A stretch of 64,000 nt of DNA from Planctomycetia bacterium (GTDB lineage: Bacteria > Planctomycetota > Planctomycetia > Pirellulales > PNKZ01), in contig JAIOPP010000006.1 in assembly GCA_021413845.1 (NCBI GenBank), positions 186,001-250,000 of the forward strand, written 5' to 3'. Position 1 is the stretch's first letter; each line of letters opens with the position of its first letter. A program made the translations under genes and the position numbers. Below, piece by piece: positions 1 to 9,700 of the stretch. The notes beneath the pieces are model-generated. The model searched no databases. It was given only the letters and a program-made list of their open reading frames with translations, and was not told the origin of the DNA.

Positions 1-953
1 GGAGCCGCGTACACGACGTTGCGCGGCAATTGCAAAAAGGCGAGGAAGCGCTCCTTATCGTAGCTGCCGCGCTTCCGATCCAGCACCAGCCGCTGATAAA
101 GCAAATGCGCTTTCAACGAGTTGTGTACCGGAGCCAAGCGCTGCGCAAATTCCCACATCCGGTCTAAGTACGCTTCCGTGATCTTCGGATCGTGCCGCCA
201 GTCGTCGTCCGGGGCGGGCTGCAACTTCGTGAGATACGTTTGCACGAAGTTGGTCTGATTCAGTAAGTCCGGCTTGAGCTTGAGGCATTCGTCCAATTGG
301 CTGCGCAACAGTTGTCGATGAATCCCGAACGAGCCGAAGCCCGACGAGTCGCGATAGTTCAAATCGTCGACGACAAGCTGCACCAAGTTCGGATAGTCGG
401 GACGAGCGAGACGTTGCAAGAGCTGTCGACGTTGGTCCGGCGAAAGCTTTTCGGCGACGAGCCAGCCGAGTGCCGTATCCTCAAAGCCGTTCAAATGGCT
501 ATTGTTCGCCGTGGCTTGCGCATACAGTCGGGCACGCGAAATCGATGACTCATCGAACGCCGTCGGCAAGTTCGGTTCTTGACCTAAAATTTCTTTCTGA
601 TGATTGAACTGCAAGCCGAGTCGAGTGCGGAGATATGTCAACGATTCGGTCGGATTGCGGTCGTACGTTAAGAGCGCCATTCGCATCCGAATCTCTCGGA
701 CTCGTTCGGTCTCGCCGTTGCGTTTGGCCCAGGCGGTTAATAGCTCGCCGACTTGCGCGAACTGCTCGGTATTCAAATAGTGGAGAGCGTGGTAGTAGTA
801 ATAGTCTTCCGTGCCCGGAATGAGTTGCTTGAGCGGCACGGCTCGATCCGGCGCGAGCGCGAAATCTTCAATGAACCCGATCTCTCCGGCGTAAGACGGG
901 TGATACGACGCACAGGCGAGGAGAGTTGCTAAGGCTGCTACAAACCGACGCAT
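1..953 (-). CDS. Secreted planctomycete protein of unknown function, C-terminus cut by window edge
   Basis: Reading the minus strand from an ATG at 953, the frame stays open for 317 codons to the window edge, so the gene is partial at its 3' end. The first about 22 residues form a typical signal peptide (MRR followed by a hydrophobic stretch ending near SYA), so the product is exported. The mature part is rich in Tyr, Leu and Gln and has a segment IPGTEDYYYYHALHYLNT near residue 45 followed by helical, TPR-like sequence. I associate such sequence with very long planctomycete secreted proteins, but I do not recognise a domain with a known activity. The next gene upstream on the same strand ends 190 bases away. 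Confidence 0.75.
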   Translation of the reverse strand, partial: MRRFVAALATLLACASYHPSYAGEIGFIEDFALAPDRAVPLKQLIPGTEDYYYYHALHYLNTEQFAQVGELLTAWAKRNGETERVREIRMRMALLTYDRNPTESLTYLRTRLGLQFNHQKEILGQEPNLPTAFDESSISRARLYAQATANNSHLNGFEDTALGWLVAEKLSPDQRRQLLQRLARPDYPNLVQLVVDDLNYRDSSGFGSFGIHRQLLRSQLDECLKLKPDLLNQTNFVQTYLTKLQPAPDDDWRHDPKITEAYLDRMWEFAQRLAPVHNSLKAHLLYQRLVLDRKRGSYDKERFLAFLQLPRNVVYAA

Positions 954-1143
954 AGTCAGTTCCTTCAGGCGAGGGATCGACGACGACCGAATTACAGAAT
1001 AGTCAGGGATTCGGCTTGAGTAACTTCTTTAGATTCGAAAATCACGCTTCATCGGCCGATTTCCGAGGCCGCTCGGCCCAACCCGGCCGGGCCGTTCTCG
1101 TTCGTTCCGCGTATTTGGGTGTTCGAGGCTTGGGTACTCGAAG

Positions 1144-2427
1144 CTAGGGTCCTTTGAACACAACCCCGTCTTTCATGACGAACACGACGGACTTCATCAG
1201 ACCGATCTCAGCCAGTGGGTTTCCCTTCACAGCGACGAGATCGGCAAGTTTCTTTTCTTCGATCGAGCCGAGCCGGTCGTCGATCTTGAGCAGCCGCGCC
1301 GCGACGATCGTCGCCGCTTGAATGGCCTTCATCGGCGGCATGCCGCCGGCGACCATGAGCTCGAATTCATGAGCATTTTCCCCGTGCGGCGACACGCCGG
1401 AATCGGTGCCGAAGGCGATCTTCACTCCCGCGGCATAGCCCTTCGCGAACGTGGCGGCCATCTGCGGACCGATCGCGGCGGCTTTCGGGCGCACGATCTC
1501 CGGAAAGTAGCCTGCCTCTTCGGCCTTCTTCGCCACCCATTCGCCGGCCATGTTCGTCGGCACCCAATACGTGCCGCGATCTTTCATCAAGGTCATAATC
1601 TCGTCGGTCATGAACGTTCCATGTTCGATCGAGTCGACGCCGGCGAGCACCGCGCGTTTCATTCCTTCGCTGCCGTGGGCATGCACGGCGACGGTCATGC
1701 CGTAGTCGTGCGCCGTCGCAACGACGGCTCGCAGTTCTTCGTCCGTGAATTGCGGATTCAGCCCGTTCGCGGCCAAGCTGAGCACGCCCCCCGTCGCAGT
1801 CAGCTTGATCAGATCGGAGCCGTCTTTGTAGCGCTGACGAACGGCCTTGCGAGCATCGTCGGCCCCGTTCACGACCCCTTCGAGCGGACCGGGATCGCGG
1901 CGATACTCGCCGCGCACGGCATTGCTCGGGTCGGCATGTCCTCCGGTCGTGGCGAGGGACTTCCCCGCCGTGAAGATCCTCGGGCCGGGAATCCATTTCT
2001 GCTCGATCGCTTTGCGCAGCGCGATCGAGTTGACGCCGTTGTCGCCGAGGTCGCGCACCGTCGTGAACCCGGCCATCAGCGTTGCTCGCGCGTAAACCGT
2101 GGAGCGCAAGGCATAGTCGGCCTGCTCCATAAAGAAGCGCTCGGTATACGTTTCTTTCGAGTGCTGCGATTGCAGATGCGTATGCATATCCATCAGACCA
2201 GGCATTACCGTGTGGTCGGTCAGATCGATCAGCTTGTCGCTCGGCTCGGGCTTCAAGTAGCCGTCGGCCACGCGCACGATCTTTCCCTCGGCGACGACGA
2301 TCGTGACTTCGGAGCGCGGCTCGTCGTTGCGTCCGTCGATGAGTCGGCCGGCATGAATCAGCGTGGCTCCTTGCGCCGTCGAAGCCCCCAGGCAGACGAC
2401 GGCGAGTGCGATGACGATGCGGTGCAT
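1144..2427 (-). CDS. Exported amidohydrolase (imidazolonepropionase/prolidase-like metal-dependent hydrolase)
   Basis: The product belongs to the amidohydrolase superfamily: a TIM-barrel metalloenzyme that hydrolyses C-N bonds, often in peptides or cyclic amides. Visible motifs are the [11 protein letters not shown] metal site (HTH at about residues 82-84), [16 protein letters not shown] and [15 protein letters not shown] near the C-terminus, the expected set of His and Asp ligands. A signal peptide ([20 protein letters not shown]) begins at the ATG at 2427; an in-frame ATG at 2457 would add ten residues ahead of the signal and is less likely. Length (427 residues) is normal. The gene is divergent from the sigma factor gene and is probably monocistronic. 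The substrate cannot be read from sequence. Confidence 0.9.
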   Translation of the reverse strand: MHRIVIALAVVCLGASTAQGATLIHAGRLIDGRNDEPRSEVTIVVAEGKIVRVADGYLKPEPSDKLIDLTDHTVMPGLMDMHTHLQSQHSKETYTERFFMEQADYALRSTVYARATLMAGFTTVRDLGDNGVNSIALRKAIEQKWIPGPRIFTAGKSLATTGGHADPSNAVRGEYRRDPGPLEGVVNGADDARKAVRQRYKDGSDLIKLTATGGVLSLAANGLNPQFTDEELRAVVATAHDYGMTVAVHAHGSEGMKRAVLAGVDSIEHGTFMTDEIMTLMKDRGTYWVPTNMAGEWVAKKAEEAGYFPEIVRPKAAAIGPQMAATFAKGYAAGVKIAFGTDSGVSPHGENAHEFELMVAGGMPPMKAIQAATIVAARLLKIDDRLGSIEEKKLADLVAVKGNPLAEIGLMKSVVFVMKDGVVFKGP

Positions 2428-2587
2428 GAATTCGGATCCGTGATGGAGGTGGTTCATAGTCGTTCGTTGCCGGGCCTGCCGGTCGGCGAACGGGTAACCT
2501 ACCAGAGCGGCGAGGGACGTTCAAAAAGAGCGCCGCTCGCGCAGTTTAGAGGGAGGTTCGTGATGAATCGTTCCCGGAAAATCGGTG

Positions 2588-2605
2588 GAAAATCGAACTA
2601 TTTTC
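2588..2605. promoter_or_regulatory. AT-rich inverted repeat in divergent promoter region
   Basis: GAAAAT and ATTTTC form a 6-bp inverted repeat around a 6-base spacer, 55 bases before the sigma factor start. A very similar element, ending in the same ACTATTTTC followed by CCGAGC, lies at 12487-12505 before the giant WD40 gene. It may be an operator or part of a promoter. This is a sequence observation only. Confidence 0.4.
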
Positions 2606-2660
2606 CGAGCCGCGCGCATCGTACGCCGAGATTCGGCGCTTGATATGCTAGGAATCGCTC

Positions 2661-3230
2661 ATGAACACCCCGTCGCCCCACCCCGACCTGCCGCTCGACC
2701 GCTATCGGTCGTACCTGCTGCTTTTGGCCCGCTTGCAACTCGACGGGCGGGCTCAAAGCAAGCTCGATCCCTCGGACGTCGTGCAGCAAACGCTGCTGGA
2801 AGCGCATGCCAAGCAGGGCCAATTCCAAGGCAACGAGGACGGACTCGCCGCATGGTTGCGACGCTCGCTCGCCAACAATCTTAAGGATGCGCTGCGAGCC
2901 CTACGGCGCGGCAAGCGCGATGTGCGACGTGAAACCTCGCTCGAAGCGGCCATGGATCATTCGTCGTTGCAACTCGCGGCCATGTTGCCGGCCGAGGGAG
3001 CCTCTCCCAGTCGGCAAGCTAGCCGCAACGAAGACTTGCTGCTCTTGGCTTGCACGCTCGAGCGGCTTCCCGAGGCCCAACGTCAGGCGGTTATGCTGCA
3101 TCATTTGCATGGCTGGCCTTTGGCCGAAGTGGCCGCCACGCTCGGTCGAACCGATGCGGCGACGGCCGGTCTGCTGCATCGCGGCTTGAAGCGCTTGCGG
3201 GAACTCATGTCGTCGGAAACCCAGTCATGA
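2661..3230 (+). CDS. ECF-type RNA polymerase sigma factor, planctomycete kinase-linked type
   Basis: A 189-residue sigma-70 family protein. Residues about 30-95 match sigma region 2 (LDPSDVVQQTLLEAH, then AWLRRSLANNLKDALR, the core-binding and -10 recognition helices). Residues about 125-185 match region 4 (LERLPEAQRQAVMLHHLHGW followed by EVAATLGRTDAATAGLLHRG), a helix-turn-helix for the -35 element. An AGGA sequence sits about 8 bases before the ATG. The stop codon overlaps the next gene's start (ATGA, 3227-3230), so the sigma factor and the kinase are translationally coupled. In planctomycetes such sigma factors next to a WD40 kinase are thought to act in one signalling pathway. No separate anti-sigma factor is visible. 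Confidence 0.92.
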   Translation: MNTPSPHPDLPLDRYRSYLLLLARLQLDGRAQSKLDPSDVVQQTLLEAHAKQGQFQGNEDGLAAWLRRSLANNLKDALRALRRGKRDVRRETSLEAAMDHSSLQLAAMLPAEGASPSRQASRNEDLLLLACTLERLPEAQRQAVMLHHLHGWPLAEVAATLGRTDAATAGLLHRGLKRLRELMSSETQS

Positions 3231-6200
3231 ACGCTTTCTCATCGGACCCGACCTCGTCGCCTGAAGAGCGCTTAGAGCGCGTCTTGGCGGAGTATCTCCG
3301 TCAGGTCGAGGCCGGCATCGAGGTCGATCGCCAAGCGCTCATCGCAGCGCATCCGGAATTGGCCGACGATCTACAGTCGTTCTTCCGCAACCACGACGAG
3401 ATCGAGCGGCTCGCGAAGCCGCTCCGCAGGGGCTCGTCTTCCTCGGGCGACGATCCTACGGTCGGGCTCGTCGAGACTCCGAACGTCGAAGACCATCGCG
3501 TGCGCTACTTCGGCGACTATGAACTGCTGGCCGAAATCGCTCGCGGCGGCATGGGGGTCGTCTATAAGGCTCGGCAGTTGTCGTTGAATCGGCTCGTCGC
3601 TTTGAAGATGATCCTCGCCGGACAATTTGCTTCGAAAGCCGACGTCGATCGCTTTCAGCAAGAGGCCGAGCATGCGGCCAACCTCGATCATCCGAATATC
3701 GTGCCGATCTATGAAATCGGCGTCCATGAAGGCCGACATTATTTCAGCATGAAGCTGATCGAGGGGAGCAATCTCCGCAGCGAACTTCCGCGCTTGCAAA
3801 AAGATCTGACGGTCGGCATTCGCTTGATGTCCGAAGCGGCTCGTGCCGTGCATCATGCACATCAGCGGGGCGTGCTGCATCGCGATCTCAAGCCGAACAA
3901 CATCTTGATCGATCGCGACGGCGAACCCCATATCACCGATTTCGGTCTTGCCAGGCGCGTCGAAGGAGACAGCGACCTCACGCAATCGGGCGCGATCGTC
4001 GGCACGCCGAGCTACATGGCCCCGGAACAAGCCCGAGGGGAAAAACAGCTTTCGACGGCGGCCGATGTCTATAGTTTAGGTGCGATCCTTTATGAGTTGC
4101 TCGCCGGTCGGCCGCCGTTCAAAGCGGCGACCCCGATGGAAACGATCGTGCAGGTTGTTTCGCAAGATCCCGAACGCCCAAGCACGACGTTGCATCGGAT
4201 CGATCGCGACTTGGAGACGACCGCGCTGAAGTGCCTCGAGAAAGATCCGCGACGCCGCTACGACTCAGCGGCGGCGCTCGCCGACGATTTGGATCGCTGG
4301 CTCCGCGGTGAACCGATTCTCGCGCGACCCGTCGGCCGCTGGGAACGGACGGCGCGCTGGTGCCGCCGCAATCCGCTCATCGCCGGGCTCACGGCGACGG
4401 TCGCCGTGTCGCTGGTGCTGGGCATGCTCGTGTCGTCATACTTCGCTGCCGCGGCCCGGCGTAGCGCCGAGGAAGCTCGACATGAGCAGTTGCGGGCCGA
4501 GGCGAATGCCGACTTGGCACAGCAACAAAAACTTCGGGCCGATCTCAAAGCGGACGCTGCACTGCAGGCGTCGAATATGCTGTTGGCGGAAAAAGTACTC
4601 GGCGATCGGAGCCTCTATGCGGCGCGGATGAACCTCGTGCAGCGGAATTGGGAAGCGCATCGAATGCGCGAAGTGCTGGAAGGATTAGGGCGGCCGTCGC
4701 GCATCGATCCGCTGGAATGGAGCACGGAGCAATTGCGAGCCGGCCTGCTGCCCCCTCCGCGCCGCGATTTGCGCGGCTTCGAATGGTTTTATTGGGAGCG
4801 ACGCTTTCACTCGGAGCGATTGAATCTCAAAGAGCCTCTCGCTCCGAGTGCTCATCCCTCCGGCGCGCGGGCCGTGGCCTTCAGTCCCAACGGTTTGAAG
4901 ATCGCCACCGGGGGCGACGACCGCTTGCTCAAGCTTTGGAATGCGAGCGATGGGCGGTTATTGCATTCCCTACGCGGCCATAAAGACTCGCTCAACCACG
5001 TCGCTTTTAGTGCCGACGGAACGCGCGTGGTTTCGGCCGGCGGCGCGGCCGATGGTGTTAAAGTTTGGGACGTTGCCACCGGCAAGCTCTTGAACACCTT
5101 CGTCGTAAGCAGCGGCGAAATCAAGCTTGTCCCTTGGCAGGTTGCCTTTCATCCCGACGGCTCGCGCTTGGCCGTCGCATCGTACGACGAATCGATCCGT
5201 GTTTGGGATCTCGCGACCGGTAAGGAACTACCGTCGCTGAATGCCCATGCCGGCGGCTTCTCGTCGCTGGCTTATAGCCCTGAAGGGAAACATCTCGCGG
5301 CGGGGAGCTTCGAGCGTGGGACGATCACCCTCTGGGACGCAACCGACGGCAAACTACTTCAAACACTCGAAGGGCATCAAGGCAAAGTCGCCGATGTCGA
5401 GTTCAGCTCCGACGGCACCCGACTTGCCTCGGCCGGTTGGGACAAGACCGTACGCTTATGGAATGTCGCCGACGGAAAACAATTGAACGTATTCAAGCGG
5501 CATACGGACTTTGTTCACGGCGTGGCGTTCAGTCCCAACGGTAAGCGGCTTGCTTCCGGTGGGCAAGATGCGACCGCGTGCATCTGGGATCTCCCGAACG
5601 GCGGTAACGAACTGCTTATTCAAGGTGGGATCTACGCCGTCTCCGGGATCTCCTTTTCGCCCGACGGAGCGCATCTGGCGACGGCGCACCTCGACGGCGA
5701 TGTGAAGATTTGGGACGCCGCTCTAGGCCAAGAGTCGCGCGTATTGGCCGAGGAACCGAACGCGCCACTCTCATGCGTGGCGTGTAGCCCGAACTCTCAA
5801 TGGATCGCCACGGCCGGCAGCGGTTCGATCGTGAACGTGTGGAACCGCAAGCAAGAACGGGTGCATCGCTTCACAGGGCATGTCGGTCGCATTACGTCGG
5901 TCGTGTTTAGCCCCGACGACCGCTATGTCGTCTCCGCCGGAAATGATCGCACGATTCGGGTATGGGATCTCGCGTCGGGTAAACAGAAGGCCGTTTGGAA
6001 CGGACACAAGCTTCCGATCAACAGCATCGCGCTGAGCGCCGACGGCCGCTGGCTGGCCTCGGCGGCCGGCGACCCCTTTCGTCGCGGTGAGCCTAGCGAA
6101 TCGCAAGCCGAGCTGAAGCTTTGGGATTTCGCCACCGGTAACGAAGTCCGAAACTTGATCGGTCACAAACAGGCGGTGGTCTCGGTTGCTTTTCGTTCCG

Positions 6201-6646
6201 ACGGCAAGCAACTCGCGTCCATCGGTGCCGACGAGAGCGGCGTTATGCTTTGGGACACGATCAACGGGAGCGGAATGAAGACGCCGGCGGTTCCGAACAA
6301 AGCGCTGCACAGCGTCACCTATAGTCCCGATGGTCGGCAGCTCGCCGTGTCGTCGCAAGACGGCACGGCGCAAATTTTCGACATCGAAAGCGGCCGACTG
6401 CTGTGGACGCTCGACGGACATGCCGCTTCCGTTCTTTCCGTCGCGTATAGTCCCGACGGCCGCCGACTGGCGACTGCCGGCCGCGATAAGACCGTTCGAC
6501 TTTGGGACGTCGACTCCGGTCAAGAGGTGCTGACCCTCTCAGGACATACGGGTCCGGTCAGCGCCGTGGTTTTCAGCGCGGATGGCAATCGCCTGATCTC
6601 GGCCGGCCACGACGGCGCGGCAAGAATCTGGGAGGCGACGCGCTAA
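3227..6646 (+). CDS. Membrane Ser/Thr protein kinase with C-terminal WD40 repeats
   Basis: The start at 3227 overlaps the sigma factor stop and gives 1139 residues; the frame is open further upstream, but that part lies inside the sigma gene. Order of parts: N-terminal helical segment (about 1-60); Hanks-type kinase domain with glycine loop AEIARGGMGVVYKA (about 102-115), VALKM lysine (about 127), HRDLKPNNIL (218-227), DFGLA (238-242) and GTPSYMAPEQARG; one transmembrane helix at about 384-406; a coiled-coil-like linker; then WD40 repeats from about 530 to the end (repeated PDGxxLA and xxWD signatures). The catalytic residues are intact. The kinase would sit in the cytoplasm with the propellers across the membrane. 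Immediately upstream is its probable partner sigma factor. Confidence 0.93.
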   Translation: MNAFSSDPTSSPEERLERVLAEYLRQVEAGIEVDRQALIAAHPELADDLQSFFRNHDEIERLAKPLRRGSSSSGDDPTVGLVETPNVEDHRVRYFGDYELLAEIARGGMGVVYKARQLSLNRLVALKMILAGQFASKADVDRFQQEAEHAANLDHPNIVPIYEIGVHEGRHYFSMKLIEGSNLRSELPRLQKDLTVGIRLMSEAARAVHHAHQRGVLHRDLKPNNILIDRDGEPHITDFGLARRVEGDSDLTQSGAIVGTPSYMAPEQARGEKQLSTAADVYSLGAILYELLAGRPPFKAATPMETIVQVVSQDPERPSTTLHRIDRDLETTALKCLEKDPRRRYDSAAALADDLDRWLRGEPILARPVGRWERTARWCRRNPLIAGLTATVAVSLVLGMLVSSYFAAAARRSAEEARHEQLRAEANADLAQQQKLRADLKADAALQASNMLLAEKVLGDRSLYAARMNLVQRNWEAHRMREVLEGLGRPSRIDPLEWSTEQLRAGLLPPPRRDLRGFEWFYWERRFHSERLNLKEPLAPSAHPSGARAVAFSPNGLKIATGGDDRLLKLWNASDGRLLHSLRGHKDSLNHVAFSADGTRVVSAGGAADGVKVWDVATGKLLNTFVVSSGEIKLVPWQVAFHPDGSRLAVASYDESIRVWDLATGKELPSLNAHAGGFSSLAYSPEGKHLAAGSFERGTITLWDATDGKLLQTLEGHQGKVADVEFSSDGTRLASAGWDKTVRLWNVADGKQLNVFKRHTDFVHGVAFSPNGKRLASGGQDATACIWDLPNGGNELLIQGGIYAVSGISFSPDGAHLATAHLDGDVKIWDAALGQESRVLAEEPNAPLSCVACSPNSQWIATAGSGSIVNVWNRKQERVHRFTGHVGRITSVVFSPDDRYVVSAGNDRTIRVWDLASGKQKAVWNGHKLPINSIALSADGRWLASAAGDPFRRGEPSESQAELKLWDFATGNEVRNLIGHKQAVVSVAFRSDGKQLASIGADESGVMLWDTINGSGMKTPAVPNKALHSVTYSPDGRQLAVSSQDGTAQIFDIESGRLLWTLDGHAASVLSVAYSPDGRRLATAGRDKTVRLWDVDSGQEVLTLSGHTGPVSAVVFSADGNRLISAGHDGAARIWEATR

Positions 6647-6653
6647 ATGAAAG

Positions 6654-6677
6654 CGCCGGCGACGGCCGTCGTCGGCG
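6654..6677 (+). terminator. GC-rich stem-loop after kinase gene
   Basis: Starting 8 bases after the kinase stop, CGCCGGCGACG and CGTCGTCGGCG pair over 11 positions with one G-T wobble around GC. There is no T-tract, so it is a terminator-like structure, not a classical intrinsic terminator. A TAGAAT sequence, possibly a -10 box for the next gene, follows at about 6680. Confidence 0.4.
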
Positions 6678-6744
6678 TGTAGAATGGCGGGCATCGAATT
6701 CTCTTCACGGTTACGCAGACACCGAGCTCGGAGCCTGTAGTGTG

Positions 6745-9700
6745 ATGCCCGATCCGTTCCGCTTTTCGCTCGCGCTATTTACGGCCCTCGTCTGTTCCGC
6801 GGCGCGCGCAGACGATGCGTTCCAATCGACGATTCAACCTCTGCTGCGCGAATACTGCGTCGGTTGTCATTCGACGAAGCTACAGAAAGGGGAACTGGAT
6901 TTAGAGCAGTTCAAGTCTGCCGCAGACGTAGCCAAGCAACCGAAGATTTGGGAAGGAGTGCTCGAGCAACTTGCGAGCGGGGAAATGCCGCCGAAAGATC
7001 AGCCGCAGTTGCCGGCCGATCGGAAGACGAAGCTCGCATCGTGGACCCAAGCGAAGCTGGACGAGATCGCGTTGGCGAATGCCGGAGACCCGGGCGCGGT
7101 CGTGCTACGGCGGTTGTCCAATGTCGAATACACCTATTCGCTTCGCGATTTGACGGGCGTCGAGTCGCTCGACCCGGCGAAGGAGTTCCCGATCGACGGG
7201 GCGGCGGGCGAGGGCTTTACCAATGCAGGCGCAGCGCTCGTCATGTCGCCGGCTCTGTTGACCAAATATCTCGACTCGGCCAAGGGGATCGCGGAGCACG
7301 CCGTCTTGCTGCCGAATGGAATCCGTTTTTCCTCCACGACGAGCCCGCGCGATTGGACGGACGAGAGCTTGGCGAAGATCCGCGAGTTCTATGCGCGGTT
7401 TAGTACGACCGGCGGCGCCTCGTCGGTGAATCTTCAGGGAGTCAAATTCGATACGAACGCCGGCGGTCGGCTGCCGCTTGAGAAGTCGTTAGCCGTGCTG
7501 CTCGCCGAACGAACCGCGCTCGCCGGCGGCACTAAGAGCATCGCCGACGTAGCTCGCGAACACGGCTTGAACGCGAAGTATCTCGGCCTGTTGTGGGCCA
7601 TGCTTCACGACACCAAACCCTCGCTGCTGCTCGACTCGCTCCGCCTGAAATGGCGCGCGGGAACACTTACGGCCACGGATATCGAAGCTTGGCAGCAATC
7701 GCTGTGGCGGTTCGCCAGCGTCGGACATATCGGTAAGAAGAACGGACCCAAGGGCTGGCAAGAGCCCGTTAATCCGCTTGGTTCGCAACATGAAATCAGG
7801 TGGAAGCCGGCCGTTCCCGCCGGCGGCGGCGACCTGACTTTGTATCTCTCCGCCGGCGATGCGGGAGACGGAAACGAAAACGACTTCGCCGTTTGGGAGA
7901 ATGCCAGGCTCGTAGCGCCGGGTCGCGCAGATCTTCCCTTGCGCGACGTTCGCGCGATGGCACGCCGACTTGCCCAGCGCCGCGAAGCTGTGATTGCGAG
8001 CACCGCGAAATGCCTTGCCGCCGCCGCGGAAGCCGACGCTTCGCACACGCGCACGGATACGGCAAAACTAGCGCAGACCCACGGTGTCGAGCCCGAGCTG
8101 CTGGCGGGTTGGCTCGACTACCTCGGCATCGGCTCCTCGGGCTCCGTGAAACTCGGAGCGTTGCTTGTGAAGAAGATTCAGGCATCGCCCGAATATGCTT
8201 TCGTGCAAGGTTGGTCGGGGGCCGATGCTCTTTCCGTGACCGCAAACTCGTCGGACGTTTCCGTCCGCGTTCCCGGCACGATGAAACCGCATGGCGTGGC
8301 CGCTCATCCGTCGCCCAAGCTGGCCGTGGTCATCGCTTGGCGCAGCCCCACGGCAGCTACGCTGCGCATCGGCGGCAGCGTGCAAGACGCGCATCCGGAG
8401 TGCGGCAACGGGGTCACCTGGGCACTCGAGGTGCGTCGTGGTCATTCGCGCGAGCAATTGGCCGCCGGCGTGACCAAAGGGGCGACGTTGATCGACATGG
8501 GACGTTTCGAAAACGTTCGCGTGTTGCCCGGAGATGTCGTCGCCGTGGTCATCGGGCCGCGCGATGGGAGTCACGTCTGCGATCTCACCGCGATCGACCT
8601 CGCCTTGCACGATGGAACCCGAGAATGGAATCTTGCGAAAGACATCGCACCGAACATCCTGGCCGGCAATCCCCACGACGACGGTCATGGCAACAAGGAC
8701 GTATGGCATTTCTTCGGGGAACCGCCGACGGCCGGTTCGACTTCTACCGTGCCCGGCGGTTCGTTGCTGGCGAAATGGCGCAGATCCGAGCATGGCGCGG
8801 AACGACAACGGCTTGCGCAGCAGCTGGAGCAACTGTTGCGGCAAGGAATGCCTGCGAAAGTTCTCGGCGAAGCGGACTCGCCGGATCGCGTCCTCTACGA
8901 TCAGCTGCTCGCGTTCAACGGTCCAGTGCTCTCTGCGGCGCTTCGTGCGACGGAGGTGCATTCGGATGCCGGCCCGGACTCTCCTTACGGGCTCGATCCC
9001 GCGTTGTTCGGCAAGCAGATGAACGGCAAGCATCCCGGCGGCAGCAGCGTCGATCCGCTGAGCCTGTATGTGAAGGCCCCTGCCGTGATCGAGGTGCGAT
9101 TGCCGGCCGCGCTCGTCGAAGGGGCGGAGTTAGTCGTCAACGGCAAGCTGCATCCCGTAGACGGCAAGGAGGGGAGCGTGCAGATGCAGGTCTCGACGAC
9201 GAAGCCCGAGCGGCTGTCGGAGATCGCAGCGACCAAAGCCGAGACGAAGTCGGTCAACGGTGCGTGGTCGGACAACAACCTGCGTACCAGCTACGGGGCT
9301 CAGGTGATCGTGAACGACGGCAGCGCTGCGCGGCAGCGCTTCGAAGCGGCTTTCGAGGATTTCCGCCGCTTGTTTCCCGCCGCGCTGTGCTACACGAAGA
9401 TCGTGCCGGTGGATGAAGTGGTGACGCTCACGCTCTTCCATCGCGAAGACGAGCAATTGAAACGCCTGATGCTCGACGACGCTCAAGCGGCCGAGTTGGA
9501 TCGGCTGTGGGACGATCTCCTCTTCGTCAGCGAGGCTCCGCTGAAGCAAGTGGATGTGTTCGAGCAGCTGTACCAGTTCGCTACGCAAGATGCGAACCCG
9601 GCCGCTTTCGAGCCGCTGCGAGAACCGATCTTACGCGCAGCCGAGGCCTTTAAGAAACGGGGCGTGGAAGTCGAGCCGAAGCAATTGCAAGCGGTGCTTG

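Noticed and set aside
1318-2643. 441-codon plus-strand frame opposite the amidohydrolase
   Set aside because: It is antisense to a gene with clear catalytic motifs and has the Arg/His-rich composition of a shadow frame in GC-rich DNA.
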